A stretch of DNA of 64,000 nucleotides, taken from JADCRZ01 sp965200945 (GTDB lineage Bacteria; Bacteroidota; Bacteroidia; Chitinophagales; Chitinophagaceae). Below the pieces are notes generated by a model. It was given only the letters and a program-made list of their open reading frames with translations. It searched no databases and was not told the origin of the DNA. Positions 23,803 to 32,512 of this stretch are shown one piece after another. Location of the stretch: assembly GCA_965200945.1 (NCBI GenBank), contig OZ241749.1, positions 4,960,001-5,024,000 of the forward strand, given 5' to 3'. Each line of letters begins with the position of its first letter. Within the stretch, counting starts at the first letter, position 1. The position numbers and the translations under genes were made by a program.

Positions 23803-25131
23803 ATGTCGACGCTAACTAAATCCACAATTGACTTCGGTCTCAAATACAAGGTTGCCGATATCAGTCTGGCAGAATGGGGAAGAAAAGAAATCAGGCTCGC
23901 AGAAGCAGAAATGCCGGGTTTGATGTCCCTGAGAGAAGAATACGGTCCTACCCAGCCGCTGAAAGGCGCCCGTGTAGCAGGCTGTCTGCATATGACCATT
24001 CAGACCGCTGTGCTGATTGAAACCCTGGTTGCCCTTGGAGCCGAAGTAAAATGGAGTTCTTGCAATATATTCTCCACGCAGGATCATGCCGCCGCCGCCA
24101 TTGCCGCTGCCGGTATCGGAGTTTTTGCCTGGAAAGGTCAATCGATCGAAGACGCCGACTGGTGTATCGAGCAAACCCTTTTCTTCGGCGCTGCCGACCG
24201 CCCGCTCAATATGATCCTCGACGACGGCGGAGACCTTACCAACATGGTGTTCGACCAATATTCTGAGCTTATCCAGCACATCCGCGGTCTCTCTGAAGAA
24301 ACCACTACCGGCGTTCACCGCTTATATGAAAGAATGGCAAAAGGCACCCTGCCTGTTCCTGCCTTCAACGTGAACGACAGCGTTACCAAATCAAAATTCG
24401 ACAATAAATATGGCTGCCGCGAAAGCCTGGTGGATGCCATCCGCCGTGCTACCGACGTAATGCTCGCCGGTAAAGTAGCCGTAGTAGGTGGTTACGGAGA
24501 TGTGGGTAAAGGTTCGGCCGATTCACTGAGAGGCGCCGGCGCCCGCGTGATCGTTACCGAGATCGACCCTATCTGCGCCCTGCAGGCCGCCATGGACGGT
24601 TATGAAGTGAAGAAAATGGAGAACGCGGTAAAAGAAGCCGATATCATCGTTACCGCCAGCGGTTGCCGCGACCTGATCACGGAAAAACATTTCCGCGCCA
24701 TGAAAGACAAGGCCATCGTTTGTAACATCGGTCACTTCGACATCGAAATCGACATGGCCTGGCTGAACCAGCAATACGGTTCTACCAAAGACACCATCAA
24801 ACCGCAGGTAGACCTGTACACCATCGAAGGAAAAGACGTGATCGTACTGGCAGAAGGCCGCCTGGTGAACCTGGGTTGCGCCACCGGCCACCCTTCTTTC
24901 GTAATGAGTAACTCTTTCACCAACCAGACACTTGCCCAGATAGAACTGTGGACCAACCATAGCAACTACGAGAACAGGGTATACGTGCTGCCGAAGATCC
25001 TGGATGAAAAAGTTGCCCGCCTCCACCTCGCCAAGATCGGTGTGGAACTCGACGAGCTGGAATCCGCCCAGAGCGAATACCTGGGTATCTCCAAGGAAGG
25101 TCCTTTCAAAACCGATATGTACCGTTACTAG
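23803..25131 (+). CDS. ahcY: Adenosylhomocysteinase
   Basis: The 442-residue enzyme hydrolyses S-adenosylhomocysteine to adenosine and homocysteine, restoring the methylation cycle. Visible family blocks are SSCNIFSTQDHAAAAIA, the NAD-binding GGYGDVGKGSA, CNIGHFDIEID and the C-terminal KTDMYRY, where the Lys-x4-Tyr end closes the neighbour subunit's NAD site. Its codon use looks highly expressed. It has its own -7 box and a strong terminator. Confidence 0.97.
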   Translation: MSTLTKSTIDFGLKYKVADISLAEWGRKEIRLAEAEMPGLMSLREEYGPTQPLKGARVAGCLHMTIQTAVLIETLVALGAEVKWSSCNIFSTQDHAAAAIAAAGIGVFAWKGQSIEDADWCIEQTLFFGAADRPLNMILDDGGDLTNMVFDQYSELIQHIRGLSEETTTGVHRLYERMAKGTLPVPAFNVNDSVTKSKFDNKYGCRESLVDAIRRATDVMLAGKVAVVGGYGDVGKGSADSLRGAGARVIVTEIDPICALQAAMDGYEVKKMENAVKEADIIVTASGCRDLITEKHFRAMKDKAIVCNIGHFDIEIDMAWLNQQYGSTKDTIKPQVDLYTIEGKDVIVLAEGRLVNLGCATGHPSFVMSNSFTNQTLAQIELWTNHSNYENRVYVLPKILDEKVARLHLAKIGVELDELESAQSEYLGISKEGPFKTDMYRY

Positions 25132-25150
25132 TTCAGAACGGTTCTAATAG

Positions 25151-25184
25151 AAAAAGCCCGGCAGGTTTCCTGCCGGGCTTTTTT
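25151..25184 (+). terminator. Intrinsic terminator after ahcY
   Basis: AAAAAGCCCGGCAGG, a TTTC loop, CCTGCCGGGCTTTTTT: a perfect 15-bp stem with a T-run. The A-run also lets it work on the minus strand, but the M28 gene on that strand ends 70 bases away. Confidence 0.9.
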
Positions 25185-25253
25185 GTTATCAGGCGCATCA
25201 TGTCACGGTTTGAAACACCAGGAGGTTATGCCTTTTCCCACCTTACAACCCAT

Positions 25254-26762
25254 CTACCTGTTCAGATTGATCGACCCCGCATTGTCCAGCGCCGGGCGCT
25301 GGGCTGTTTCCGATACGCTCCAGCCGGTAGCGTACATCCAACGGCTCATGCGGGTCAGCTTGGCGATGTCGATGGTTTTGGCTTCATCGCGGGGTGTGTG
25401 ATAGTCGGGATGCAGCAGGGTGGTGAAAAAGATAGACGGAATGCCGATACGGGCGTAGGAGAGGTGGTCGCTCCTGAAATACCAGCCTTCCGGGTGCTTG
25501 GGATCGTCCCAGCTAGTATCGATCACCTTGAATTTTGAAACATCTTTGTTTGCCTGCATTGCCATGTTCACCAGGGTCAGCGAGTTGCGGTGCGGCGGAA
25601 CGGCACCCAGCAGGGCGGCTGAATCAGGAGAGTTCCGGCCCATCATGTCGCCGTTCAGCACGGCTACGATCGATTCTTTCTTCACGGTCGGGTGCTCGGC
25701 ATACCAGCGTGAACCAAGCAAGCCCCTTTCCTCGGCGCCGTGCCATACAAACAGCGCGGAACGCTTGCCCGGTTTGGCTTTCCAGGCCCTGGCGATCGCC
25801 AGCATGGCCACGGTAACGGTCGCGTTGTCATCCGCACCGTTCCAGATAGAATCGCCGGCCACCGGCAGGCCCACCCCGTCGTGGTCGTGATGCCCGCTGA
25901 AGAGTACGTATTCCTTGCTGAGGGTAGGGTCGGTGCCCTTGGCGACCGCCACCACGTTCACAGAAGGATATAGAAAACTTTCCACCCCGATATTCAGAGT
26001 GATACTGGCTTGCGGCTGGTGAAACTCCGATGCGGCAGACCTGCGCACCAGGATCACGGGAACCGGATTGTTCCGTGCATTCTGGCCTCCGGCCGGCGGT
26101 GTGTTATCCAGCTGGTAGCTGCCATCCTGGTAGTTATGGCCGATAAAACTCAGCTCTGTTTCCGCAACGGAATCGGTGACCAGGATCACGCAGGAGGCGC
26201 CGTGCGCCCGCAGGGTCGCGGCCTGCTGGCGGATGGCTGACGCAGTATAACGGTATCCCCACAGGCTGACGCCTTTGGCTGGCAGGGGCACCGGGGGGCG
26301 CAGCGTCATCGCGATCGCTTTGCCCTGAAGGCTCCTGGAAGTGTCGGCCATGGAATCCATCCATTCAACCGGCAGGGTCAGGCGGCTGTCTATCGGAGTG
26401 GTTACCCATACATCGCGGTTGAGGGCCAGTGGTTTGCCGTTCAGGTCGATCCGGCTGGTGGCGGCTACCTTTGTGCGCCGGAGGGAGTAGAACTGCAGGT
26501 AGGTTCCGTCGTCACCGGCCGGTTCCAGTCCGGCCTTGCGGGCCTGCTCCGCTACCCAGGCACCGGCCCGCAGTTCATCGAGCGTGCCCGCCCTTCTTCC
26601 GCGCATATTGTCGTCGGCCAGGGTGAACAGATCCTGCCGGATCTCGTTTTCCCTGATGTAGGAAAGTGCGGGTGGCCCTGCCGGGAGCCGCTTGCCTGGC
26701 CCTTCGATGAATGCACAGAAAACCAGAAAGGAAAGGCTGATATAGCCAATTGATTTATTCAT
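25254..26762 (-). CDS. M28-family metallopeptidase (secreted)
   Basis: The 502-residue protein has a hydrophobic N-terminus (MNKSIGYISLSFLVFCAFI) that may be a signal peptide. It has a PA-like insert (about residues 110-240), then the co-catalytic two-zinc site: SGHHDHDG (His/Asp), WNGADDNATV (bridging Asp), HGAEERGLLGS (catalytic Glu pair), VLNGDMMGRN (Asp) and HPDYHTPRD (His). All ligands of M28 aminopeptidases are present. It probably trims peptides in the periplasm or outside. It is followed 27 bases upstream by the HbpS-like gene on the same strand, which has its own promoter box. Confidence 0.9.
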   Translation of the reverse strand: MNKSIGYISLSFLVFCAFIEGPGKRLPAGPPALSYIRENEIRQDLFTLADDNMRGRRAGTLDELRAGAWVAEQARKAGLEPAGDDGTYLQFYSLRRTKVAATSRIDLNGKPLALNRDVWVTTPIDSRLTLPVEWMDSMADTSRSLQGKAIAMTLRPPVPLPAKGVSLWGYRYTASAIRQQAATLRAHGASCVILVTDSVAETELSFIGHNYQDGSYQLDNTPPAGGQNARNNPVPVILVRRSAASEFHQPQASITLNIGVESFLYPSVNVVAVAKGTDPTLSKEYVLFSGHHDHDGVGLPVAGDSIWNGADDNATVTVAMLAIARAWKAKPGKRSALFVWHGAEERGLLGSRWYAEHPTVKKESIVAVLNGDMMGRNSPDSAALLGAVPPHRNSLTLVNMAMQANKDVSKFKVIDTSWDDPKHPEGWYFRSDHLSYARIGIPSIFFTTLLHPDYHTPRDEAKTIDIAKLTRMSRWMYATGWSVSETAQRPALDNAGSINLNR

Positions 26763-26789
26763 AAAAAAAGTTGCAGTTAGTTGATTGGT

Positions 26790-27206
26790 TTAAGGAGCTA
26801 CGCTCTCGGAGAGACCCTCCACACCGGCCTGGGCCACCGTATGGTCATTGTCGACCGTACTGCCCGACACACCTATAGCGCCGATGATGGTGCCGTCGCC
26901 ATTCTTGATGGGAATGCCACCCGGGAAGCTGATCAGTCCGCCATTGGAATGTTCGATGTTGTAAAGCGGGCCGCCGGGTTGCGAAAGCTTGCCGATCTCA
27001 CCGGAGTTCATGTCAAAAAAACGGGCGGTCTTTGCTTTTTTGATCGAGATATCCAGTGAACCAAGCCAGGCACCGTCCATCCGGGCGAAGGCAACGAGGT
27101 TGGCGCCGCCGTCTACCACGGCCACATTCATTTTGAGATTGAGGTCTTCTGATTTTTCGATGGCTGCGGCAACTACCGCCTGTGCTTGAAGAAGTGTAAT
27201 GTTCAT
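26790..27206 (-). CDS. GlcG/HbpS-like protein (DUF336)
   Basis: The 138-residue protein reads NVAVVDGGANLVAFARMDGAW and SLDISIKKAKTARFF, then GGIPI to IGAIGVSGSTVDNDHTVAQAG, the full GlcG/HbpS pattern. Members bind heme or act as small enzymes of glycolate or diol metabolism. No signal peptide is present, so it is cytoplasmic here. A clear -7 box lies upstream. It is first of a two-gene unit with the M28 peptidase. Confidence 0.85.
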   Translation of the reverse strand: MNITLLQAQAVVAAAIEKSEDLNLKMNVAVVDGGANLVAFARMDGAWLGSLDISIKKAKTARFFDMNSGEIGKLSQPGGPLYNIEHSNGGLISFPGGIPIKNGDGTIIGAIGVSGSTVDNDHTVAQAGVEGLSESVAP

Positions 27207-27222
27207 AAGAAGAATTTAGTGC

Positions 27223-27230
27223 CAAAAGTA
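27223..27230 (-). promoter_or_regulatory. -7 box for the HbpS-like gene
   Basis: The minus strand reads TACTTTTG, an exact TAnnTTTG match, 17 bases upstream of the ATG. Confidence 0.55.
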
Positions 27231-27497
27231 GGGCATTTACCACTAGGAGTACCAGGGCGGAACAAACTCATTTTCAGGCTGGAAAACCGGTTGCCGGGAG
27301 AAGAAGGGAACCATCGGAATAAACTATTGCGGTTGTCAAAGTGTTATGATGATTGTTGATAAAATAAACCTGTATGTTGATAAAAATTAATACCGGTCTC
27401 GCATTGATTTCAGTAACTTCATCATGATACCCCACGACCCGCAGCCGTCTATAACAGTGGGAGGAAAATAGTTTTATAAGCACTAAAAACAACGAAT

Positions 27498-28532
27498 TTG
27501 ACAGAAACAATTATTAACCTGGAAACCGTAAATCCTATTGAGTTTTTCGGTGTGAACAATGGAAAGCTGGATATCCTCAAAAAGAAATTTCCCCTCCTCA
27601 AAATTCTTTCCCGCGGTACCCAGCTGAAACTGAGCGGCTCGCCCGAACAGGTGGAAACGGCAAAAGAAAAGATCGATCTGGTGGTGCAGTACCTGGAGCG
27701 AAACGGAAACCTGAGTGAAAACTATCTCGAGACGATGCTGGGTGGAGCAGACGATACAGAAACGGTCGACAATTTTGTGGAACGCCATCCGAATGAGGTG
27801 CTGGTGTTCGGCCCCAATGGGAAAACTGTACGGGCGCGCACCCATAACCAGAAAAGAATGGTGACGGGCACTGAAAAGAACGACATCGTCTTCGCCATCG
27901 GACCGGCCGGTACCGGTAAAACCTATACCGCAGTGGCGCTAGCAGTAAGGGCCCTGAAAAACAAGGTTGTCAAAAAGATCATTCTGACCCGTCCGGCGGT
28001 GGAAGCAGGGGAGAACCTTGGTTTTCTGCCCGGCGACCTGAAGGAAAAGATCGATCCGTACCTGCGTCCGCTCTACGATGCCCTGGATGACATGATCCCC
28101 GCCGACAAACTGGGGTATTACATGAGCACCCGCACCATCGAGATCGCCCCGCTGGCTTACATGCGCGGCCGTACGCTCGACAATGCCTTTATCATCCTCG
28201 ATGAGGCACAGAACGCCACCGACCTTCAGATCAAGATGTTCCTGACCCGTATCGGCGCCAGCGCCAAAGCCATCATCACCGGTGACATGACGCAGGTCGA
28301 TCTTCCCAAGAACCAGCGCAGCGGCCTCGAAAAAGCCGTCCGCATCCTGAAAGGCGTGGAAGGCATCGCCCACATCGAGCTCGACGAGGAAGACGTGGTT
28401 CGTCACCGTCTCGTGAAAGCCATCATCAGGGCTTACGACCGTGAAAAGCAGCGGGAGGAAGGGCTTCACCAGCAACATGAGCACAACGGCCGTGAACACA
28501 ACGGGCGCCATGCTCCTTCCGATCGTACATAA
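27498..28532 (+). CDS. phoH: PhoH-family ATPase
   Basis: The 344-residue protein has an N-terminal KH-like part (ILSRGTQLKLSGSPEQVETAKEKI). The P-loop domain has Walker A GPAGTGKT at residues 135-142, ILTRPAVEAGENLGFLPGDL, and Walker B FIILDEAQNAT. PhoH proteins are thought to act as RNA helicases or RNA-processing ATPases, often with ybeY. The frame has no ATG near the family start; TTG at 27498 gives TETIINLETVNPIEFFG, which fits known PhoH N-termini, so a TTG start is inferred. The last 25 residues are His-, Arg- and Gly-rich. Confidence 0.92.
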   Translation: MTETIINLETVNPIEFFGVNNGKLDILKKKFPLLKILSRGTQLKLSGSPEQVETAKEKIDLVVQYLERNGNLSENYLETMLGGADDTETVDNFVERHPNEVLVFGPNGKTVRARTHNQKRMVTGTEKNDIVFAIGPAGTGKTYTAVALAVRALKNKVVKKIILTRPAVEAGENLGFLPGDLKEKIDPYLRPLYDALDDMIPADKLGYYMSTRTIEIAPLAYMRGRTLDNAFIILDEAQNATDLQIKMFLTRIGASAKAIITGDMTQVDLPKNQRSGLEKAVRILKGVEGIAHIELDEEDVVRHRLVKAIIRAYDREKQREEGLHQQHEHNGREHNGRHAPSDRT

Positions 28533-28550
28533 GTAAATTTATTCCTACTT

Positions 28551-28582
28551 TGTGCACGCAACCCGGCCGGGTTGCGTGCACA
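28551..28582. repeat. 32-bp perfect palindrome ahead of a lipoprotein gene
   Basis: TGTGCACGCAACCCGG is followed directly by its exact reverse complement. It lies 18 bases after the phoH stop and 3 bases before the next ATG, just after a TACTTTG box. In RNA it would be a 16-bp hairpin with the start codon at its foot. Confidence 0.85.
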
Positions 28583-28585
28583 TTT

Positions 28586-28984
28586 ATGAAAAAGACCCTT
28601 CTTCTCGCCCTCATAGTCACCGCCCTTTCGTGCAACAGCGATTCGGATTACAAGAAAGCCGAAGACGCACAGGATGCGGGCCGCGAATTTATCCGCGCCT
28701 CCCTCGACGGCAATTACAAAAAAGCCTCCTTTTACCTCCTGGTCGATTCTACCGGCACCAACCAGCGCCTGCTCGAAAAATGGAAGGAAGATTACAACCA
28801 CCTCACCGAAGAGCAGAAAGTAAGCTTCAAGGACGCGGTCATCATGCCCATCCACATCACGCCTGTCAACGATTCTACCGTCAATTACACCTACACCAAT
28901 TCATTTGAACCCAAAGACACCACATCTATTAAAGTAGTAAAGATGGATGGCGACTGGCTGGTTGACCTGAAAGACATTCACTAA
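28586..28984 (+). CDS. Small lipoprotein, DUF4878-like
   Basis: Starting at ATG 28586, the protein has a lipoprotein signal (MKKTLLLALIVTALSC). A cone-shaped NTF2-like domain follows: AGREFIRASLDGNYKKASFYL, then MPIHITPVNDSTVNYTYTNSF, then VVKMDGDWLVDLKDIH. This matches DUF4878-type envelope lipoproteins. It is likely anchored in a cell membrane facing the periplasm; function is unknown. A GTG start at 28550 would translate through the palindrome and is rejected. Confidence 0.72.
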   Translation: MKKTLLLALIVTALSCNSDSDYKKAEDAQDAGREFIRASLDGNYKKASFYLLVDSTGTNQRLLEKWKEDYNHLTEEQKVSFKDAVIMPIHITPVNDSTVNYTYTNSFEPKDTTSIKVVKMDGDWLVDLKDIH

Positions 28985-29056
28985 CACCGCATTCGCATGA
29001 TGGATGACAGTATACCGGTTTCAGGGGGATTATTCGCATTTCCCGAAATCAATTTG

Positions 29057-29064
29057 TAGGTTTG
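29057..29064 (+). promoter_or_regulatory. -7 box for ppa
   Basis: TAGGTTTG, an exact TAnnTTTG match, 22 bases upstream of the ATG. Confidence 0.6.
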
Positions 29065-29086
29065 CGGAACTTAATTACAAACTAAT

Positions 29087-29632
29087 ATGTATACTGTTTC
29101 CCACCCCTGGCATGGGGTACCGGTAGGTGAAGGTGCTCCGCGCAATGTGAACGCAATCATTGAAATTCCCCAGGGTTCCCGCTGCAAATACGAAATTGAC
29201 AAAGAAAGCGGTCTGCTGAAACTCGACAGGGTCATTTATTCCGCTTTTTATTACCCCTGTAACTACGGCTTTATTCCCCAGACATATGGCGATGACAAGG
29301 ATCCGCTGGACATCCTGGTGCTGACATCCATTCCGGTACAGGCGCTGTGCCTGGTTGAGGCCAAAGTGGTGGGTGTAATGCAGATGATCGACAGCGGCGA
29401 TGCAGATGACAAGATCATCGCAGTGGCTGCCAATGACCCGAGCATGAACCATTACAACAACATCGAAGAACTTCCCAAACACTTCTTTGATGAGCTTCGT
29501 CACTTCTTTGAAGAATACAAAAAGCTTGAAAACAAAACGGTGAAAGTGGAAGAGGTTCGCGATAAATCCGTTGCCCTGAAAATTATTGAAGACGCCATGA
29601 AATTCTATCAGGAGACTTTCAAAACGCAGTAG
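29087..29632 (+). CDS. ppa: Inorganic pyrophosphatase (family I)
   Basis: The 181-residue enzyme splits pyrophosphate from biosynthetic reactions. The family signature DKDPLD lies in TYGDDKDPLDILVL, with KYEID, FYYPCNYGFIPQT and GDADDKIIAV, supplying the Mg-binding aspartates. Length is typical of bacterial family I enzymes. The next gene begins 2 bases after the stop, so both are probably on one transcript. Confidence 0.96.
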   Translation: MYTVSHPWHGVPVGEGAPRNVNAIIEIPQGSRCKYEIDKESGLLKLDRVIYSAFYYPCNYGFIPQTYGDDKDPLDILVLTSIPVQALCLVEAKVVGVMQMIDSGDADDKIIAVAANDPSMNHYNNIEELPKHFFDELRHFFEEYKKLENKTVKVEEVRDKSVALKIIEDAMKFYQETFKTQ

Positions 29633-29633
29633 T

Positions 29634-30011
29634 ATGACTTACTACACGATTGCTGTATTGCTTATTGTGGGGCTTGCCGCCGGCTTTCTGAGCGGATTGG
29701 TAGGGGTCGGCGGCGGCATCATCATAGTGCCCGCGCTCATGTATTTTCTAAAATTCGATCAGCATGAAGCGCAGGGTACTTCCCTTGGGTTGCTCCTGAT
29801 GCCCGTGGGCATTTTTGCCGTCATGAACTATTATAAAAAAGGATATCTCGATGTAAAGGTGGTAGGCATCATGTGTATTGCCTTTGTGGCGGGCGCGTAC
29901 CTGGGCAGTAACGTGTCGCTGGCGATTTCGCAGGATAAATTGAAAAAAGTCTTTGCCCTGTTGCTGCTGTTTGTCGCTTTCAAGATGCTGTTCCTCGACA
30001 AAAAATCCTGA
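29634..30011 (+). CDS. Half-size TauE/SafE-family membrane protein
   Basis: The 125-residue protein has about four membrane helices. It carries the family motif GLVGVGGGIIIVPALMYF and DQHEAQGTSLGLLLMPVG, which occur in the first half of TauE/SafE anion exporters. Normal members have two such halves (about 250 residues), so this one would need to dimerise. It is coupled to ppa (2-base gap). Substrate unknown; sulfite or organic acids are typical of the family. Confidence 0.82.
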   Translation: MTYYTIAVLLIVGLAAGFLSGLVGVGGGIIIVPALMYFLKFDQHEAQGTSLGLLLMPVGIFAVMNYYKKGYLDVKVVGIMCIAFVAGAYLGSNVSLAISQDKLKKVFALLLLFVAFKMLFLDKKS

Positions 30012-30297
30012 CCGCTCCTGTCCTCACTTTCCCTGGCCCGCCGGGCGCTCTTCTCAGGTACTACAAACAATAAAAGGCCGGTTCTTGTTATTTGTTCTTT
30101 CCGCTGTATGATGCAGGTAAAGGAAATGGTTCCGGGGCTTTTGCCGGCTTATGGAAATTTCCATTTCTGCATCTTATTGTTTGCAACCGGTAAGGCAGGC
30201 ATCTTCCTTGAAAAGAAGGCCGATGCTCTCCGGATACAGCAGTTACACAGCCAGAACAGACCAGGCACGATACAATAAAATAAGATTGCCCAAGCAG

Positions 30298-30873
30298 GTG
30301 AGAACGGAAAAATATTCATACTCAGACTCCGAGTTACTGACCCATTTTTATCACGATCATGATAACCAATGGCTCGGGCTGTTGCTCGAGCGGTATACCA
30401 TGCTGCTGCTGGGGGTTTGCATGAAGTACCTCAAGAACGAGGAAGAGGCGAAAGACAGCGTACAGCAGGTTTTCCTGAAAGCCATCACCGAACTGCAGAA
30501 ATACAAGGTCGACTATTTCAAGAGCTGGATCTATATGGTGGCCAAGAACCACTGCCTCATGAAGCTTCGCGACAGGAAGGGGAAAATAATGGCCGATCTC
30601 ACCGAAAACACGGCCGGCGTAACCATTGAGCTGCAGCACGAAGAAAAGATGCAGCACCTTGAAAAGGAAAAAAAGCTCCAATTAATGAGTGTGGCCCTGC
30701 AGGAATTAGGAAATGAGCAGAAACGTTGTGTAACTTTATTTTATCTGGAGAAGAAGACCTATCAGGAAATTTCTGACAGTACCGGGTACTCGATCCTGAA
30801 GGTGAAAAGCTATATCCAGAACGGCAAACGGAACCTGAAGATCATACTCGATAAAAAACTGGGCGGCCATTGA
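30298..30873 (+). CDS. ECF-type RNA polymerase sigma factor
   Basis: Region 2 reads LLLERYTMLLLGVCMKYLKNEEEAKDSVQQVFLKAI, then YFKSWIYMVAKNHCLMKLRDRKGK. Region 4 reads LGNEQKRCVTLFYLEKKTYQEISDSTGYSILKVKSYIQNGKRNLKI, with the helix-turn-helix. This is the ECF layout of about 190 residues. The start is uncertain: GTG 30298 puts SDSELL at the usual N-terminal position, while ATGs at 30151 or 30223 would add non-family sequence. The following membrane protein gene, 30 bases on, is likely its partner. Confidence 0.85.
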   Translation: MRTEKYSYSDSELLTHFYHDHDNQWLGLLLERYTMLLLGVCMKYLKNEEEAKDSVQQVFLKAITELQKYKVDYFKSWIYMVAKNHCLMKLRDRKGKIMADLTENTAGVTIELQHEEKMQHLEKEKKLQLMSVALQELGNEQKRCVTLFYLEKKTYQEISDSTGYSILKVKSYIQNGKRNLKIILDKKLGGH

Positions 30874-30903
30874 TTTTCTGCTCCATTGAATTCTATCAAT
30901 ATC

Positions 30904-31269
30904 ATGAATCACGATCTACTGAACATATTATCTGATGACCAGGAAGAGGTCGACAACCAGAAGCTGCTCGATTATGTGTCGGGCCAGCTTTCGGAGGCCG
31001 ATGCGCATGAAGTGGAGAAGCTCATGGCAAAGAACGAGCTCATCAACGATGCCGTGGAAGGTTTGCAGCAGGTAAAGGGCAAGAAGAACATCGAAAGCCT
31101 GGTCGAACAGCTTCAGAAAGACCTTCACCGCAAGCTGGAGCAGAAAAAGGTAAGCCGGAACAAGAAAAGGATCCTGGAGCATCCCTGGATCTATATGGCG
31201 ATCATACTGATACTTCTGCTTGTTGTCTGCGCCTGGTTTGTATTACAGCGGCTGCATCATGTTAAATAA
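30904..31269 (+). CDS. Small membrane protein, possible anti-sigma factor (121 aa)
   Basis: The N-terminal part (QKLLDYVSGQLSEADAHEVEKLMAKNELINDAVEGL) matches the zinc-finger-like start of Bacteroidota anti-sigma proteins but lacks the HxxxCxxC cysteines. A basic coiled region (LQKDLHRKLEQKKVSRNKKRI) and one membrane helix (WIYMAIILILLLVVCAWFVL) follow. The product is short, with almost nothing outside the membrane. ATG 30904 is preferred over a TTG 18 bases upstream. The anti-sigma role is inferred from position. Confidence 0.6.
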   Translation: MNHDLLNILSDDQEEVDNQKLLDYVSGQLSEADAHEVEKLMAKNELINDAVEGLQQVKGKKNIESLVEQLQKDLHRKLEQKKVSRNKKRILEHPWIYMAIILILLLVVCAWFVLQRLHHVK

Positions 31270-31337
31270 TGATTACGGGCAATTGAGTTTGATACGTCCT
31301 TTTCTCCCATGTTTTCTCCCTACTGTTTCAACTATCC

Positions 31338-32405
31338 ATGACCATTCACGAACAATATATGTCCCGCTGCCTCGAGCTGGCGCGGCTTGGCGCCGGTTCC
31401 GTAGCCCCAAATCCGATGGTAGGGTCGGTGCTTGTGCATGAGAACCGGATCTTGGGAGAAGGGTATCATCAGTTGTACGGCCAGTCGCACGCCGAGGTCA
31501 ACTGCCTGCGAGATGCTGCCGTCCGATATCCCCGGAATCCGCTGGCAGCCTCGCTTCCCTTTGAAGATATTCTTCAGAAAAGTACCCTGTATGTTTCTCT
31601 TGAACCCTGTGCGCACTATGGCAAAACGCCACCCTGTGCCAACCTCATCATTGAAAATCGGATCCCCCGTGTGGTGGTCGGCTGCAGGGATCCGTTTCCC
31701 TTGGTCGATGGCAAAGGGATTGAGAAATTGCTGGCAGCCGGCATAGAGGTTACCACCGGAATTTTGGAGCAGGCGTGCATGGCGCTGAACAATCGCTTTT
31801 TTACTTATCATCTTAAAAAGCGGCCTTACGTGATCTTGAAATGGGCACGCAGCGTCGATGGAAAAATGGCCGCCTCCGGTGCGGAAAGAACCCTGATCAG
31901 CGGCGCATTCAGCAACCGCCTTGTGCATCGTTGGCGCAGTGAGGAACCGGCTATACTGGTGGGTACAAGAACCGCTCTGCTGGATGATCCGTCGCTCACC
32001 GTACGGTTGTGGATGGGCAAAGATCCGTTGCGGCTGGTGGTTGACAAGAACCTGCAGCTTCCCGGATCGCTCAGGATGTTGCAGGACGGAGGCCGTACGG
32101 TCGTGTTTAATTACCTGAAGGAAGAACAGGGCAATGTAACTCATTACCGCCTGCCGGGCGCAGGGTCGCTGGCGCAGGAGGTATTGGCTGCCCTGTACAG
32201 TATGAATATCCAGAGTGTGCTGGTGGAAGGCGGTGCTGCGCTGCTGCAGGGGTTCATAGAAGAAAATTGCTGGGATGAAGCCCGGGTGATCATCAATACA
32301 GGCCTGGAGATAGGACCAGGCCTGCAGGCCCCTCTGGCGCCTGCTGAAGCGTTGGCAGAGAAGCAGAAATATGGAGAAGATGAGATCCGGTTCTATCGCC
32401 GGTAA
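31338..32405 (+). CDS. ribD: Bifunctional riboflavin deaminase/reductase
   Basis: The 355-residue enzyme carries out two steps of riboflavin synthesis. The deaminase half has SHAEVNCLRDA (His and Glu of the zinc site) and LEPCAHYGKTPPCANLI (both Cys). The reductase half has KWARSVDGKMAASG and SVLVEGGAALLQGF, the NADPH and substrate sites. Length fits RibD. Met codons at 31338 and 31359 are both possible starts. Confidence 0.94.
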   Translation: MTIHEQYMSRCLELARLGAGSVAPNPMVGSVLVHENRILGEGYHQLYGQSHAEVNCLRDAAVRYPRNPLAASLPFEDILQKSTLYVSLEPCAHYGKTPPCANLIIENRIPRVVVGCRDPFPLVDGKGIEKLLAAGIEVTTGILEQACMALNNRFFTYHLKKRPYVILKWARSVDGKMAASGAERTLISGAFSNRLVHRWRSEEPAILVGTRTALLDDPSLTVRLWMGKDPLRLVVDKNLQLPGSLRMLQDGGRTVVFNYLKEEQGNVTHYRLPGAGSLAQEVLAALYSMNIQSVLVEGGAALLQGFIEENCWDEARVIINTGLEIGPGLQAPLAPAEALAEKQKYGEDEIRFYRR

Positions 32406-32452
32406 AAAGCGGAGTCGGGCTGAGAGGGTAAAAGAGCGCATCAGTGTTATAA

Positions 32453-32484
32453 AAAAAGGCTACCGTTTTTGACGATAGCCTTTT
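32453..32484. terminator. Terminator between ribD and the H1-like gene
   Basis: AAAAGGCTA (32454-32462) pairs with TAGCCTTTT (32476-32484), with an A-run before and T-run after, so it can serve both converging genes. Confidence 0.8.
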
Positions 32485-32512
32485 CAGATTCAATGAGATT
32501 ATTATCAGCTGA

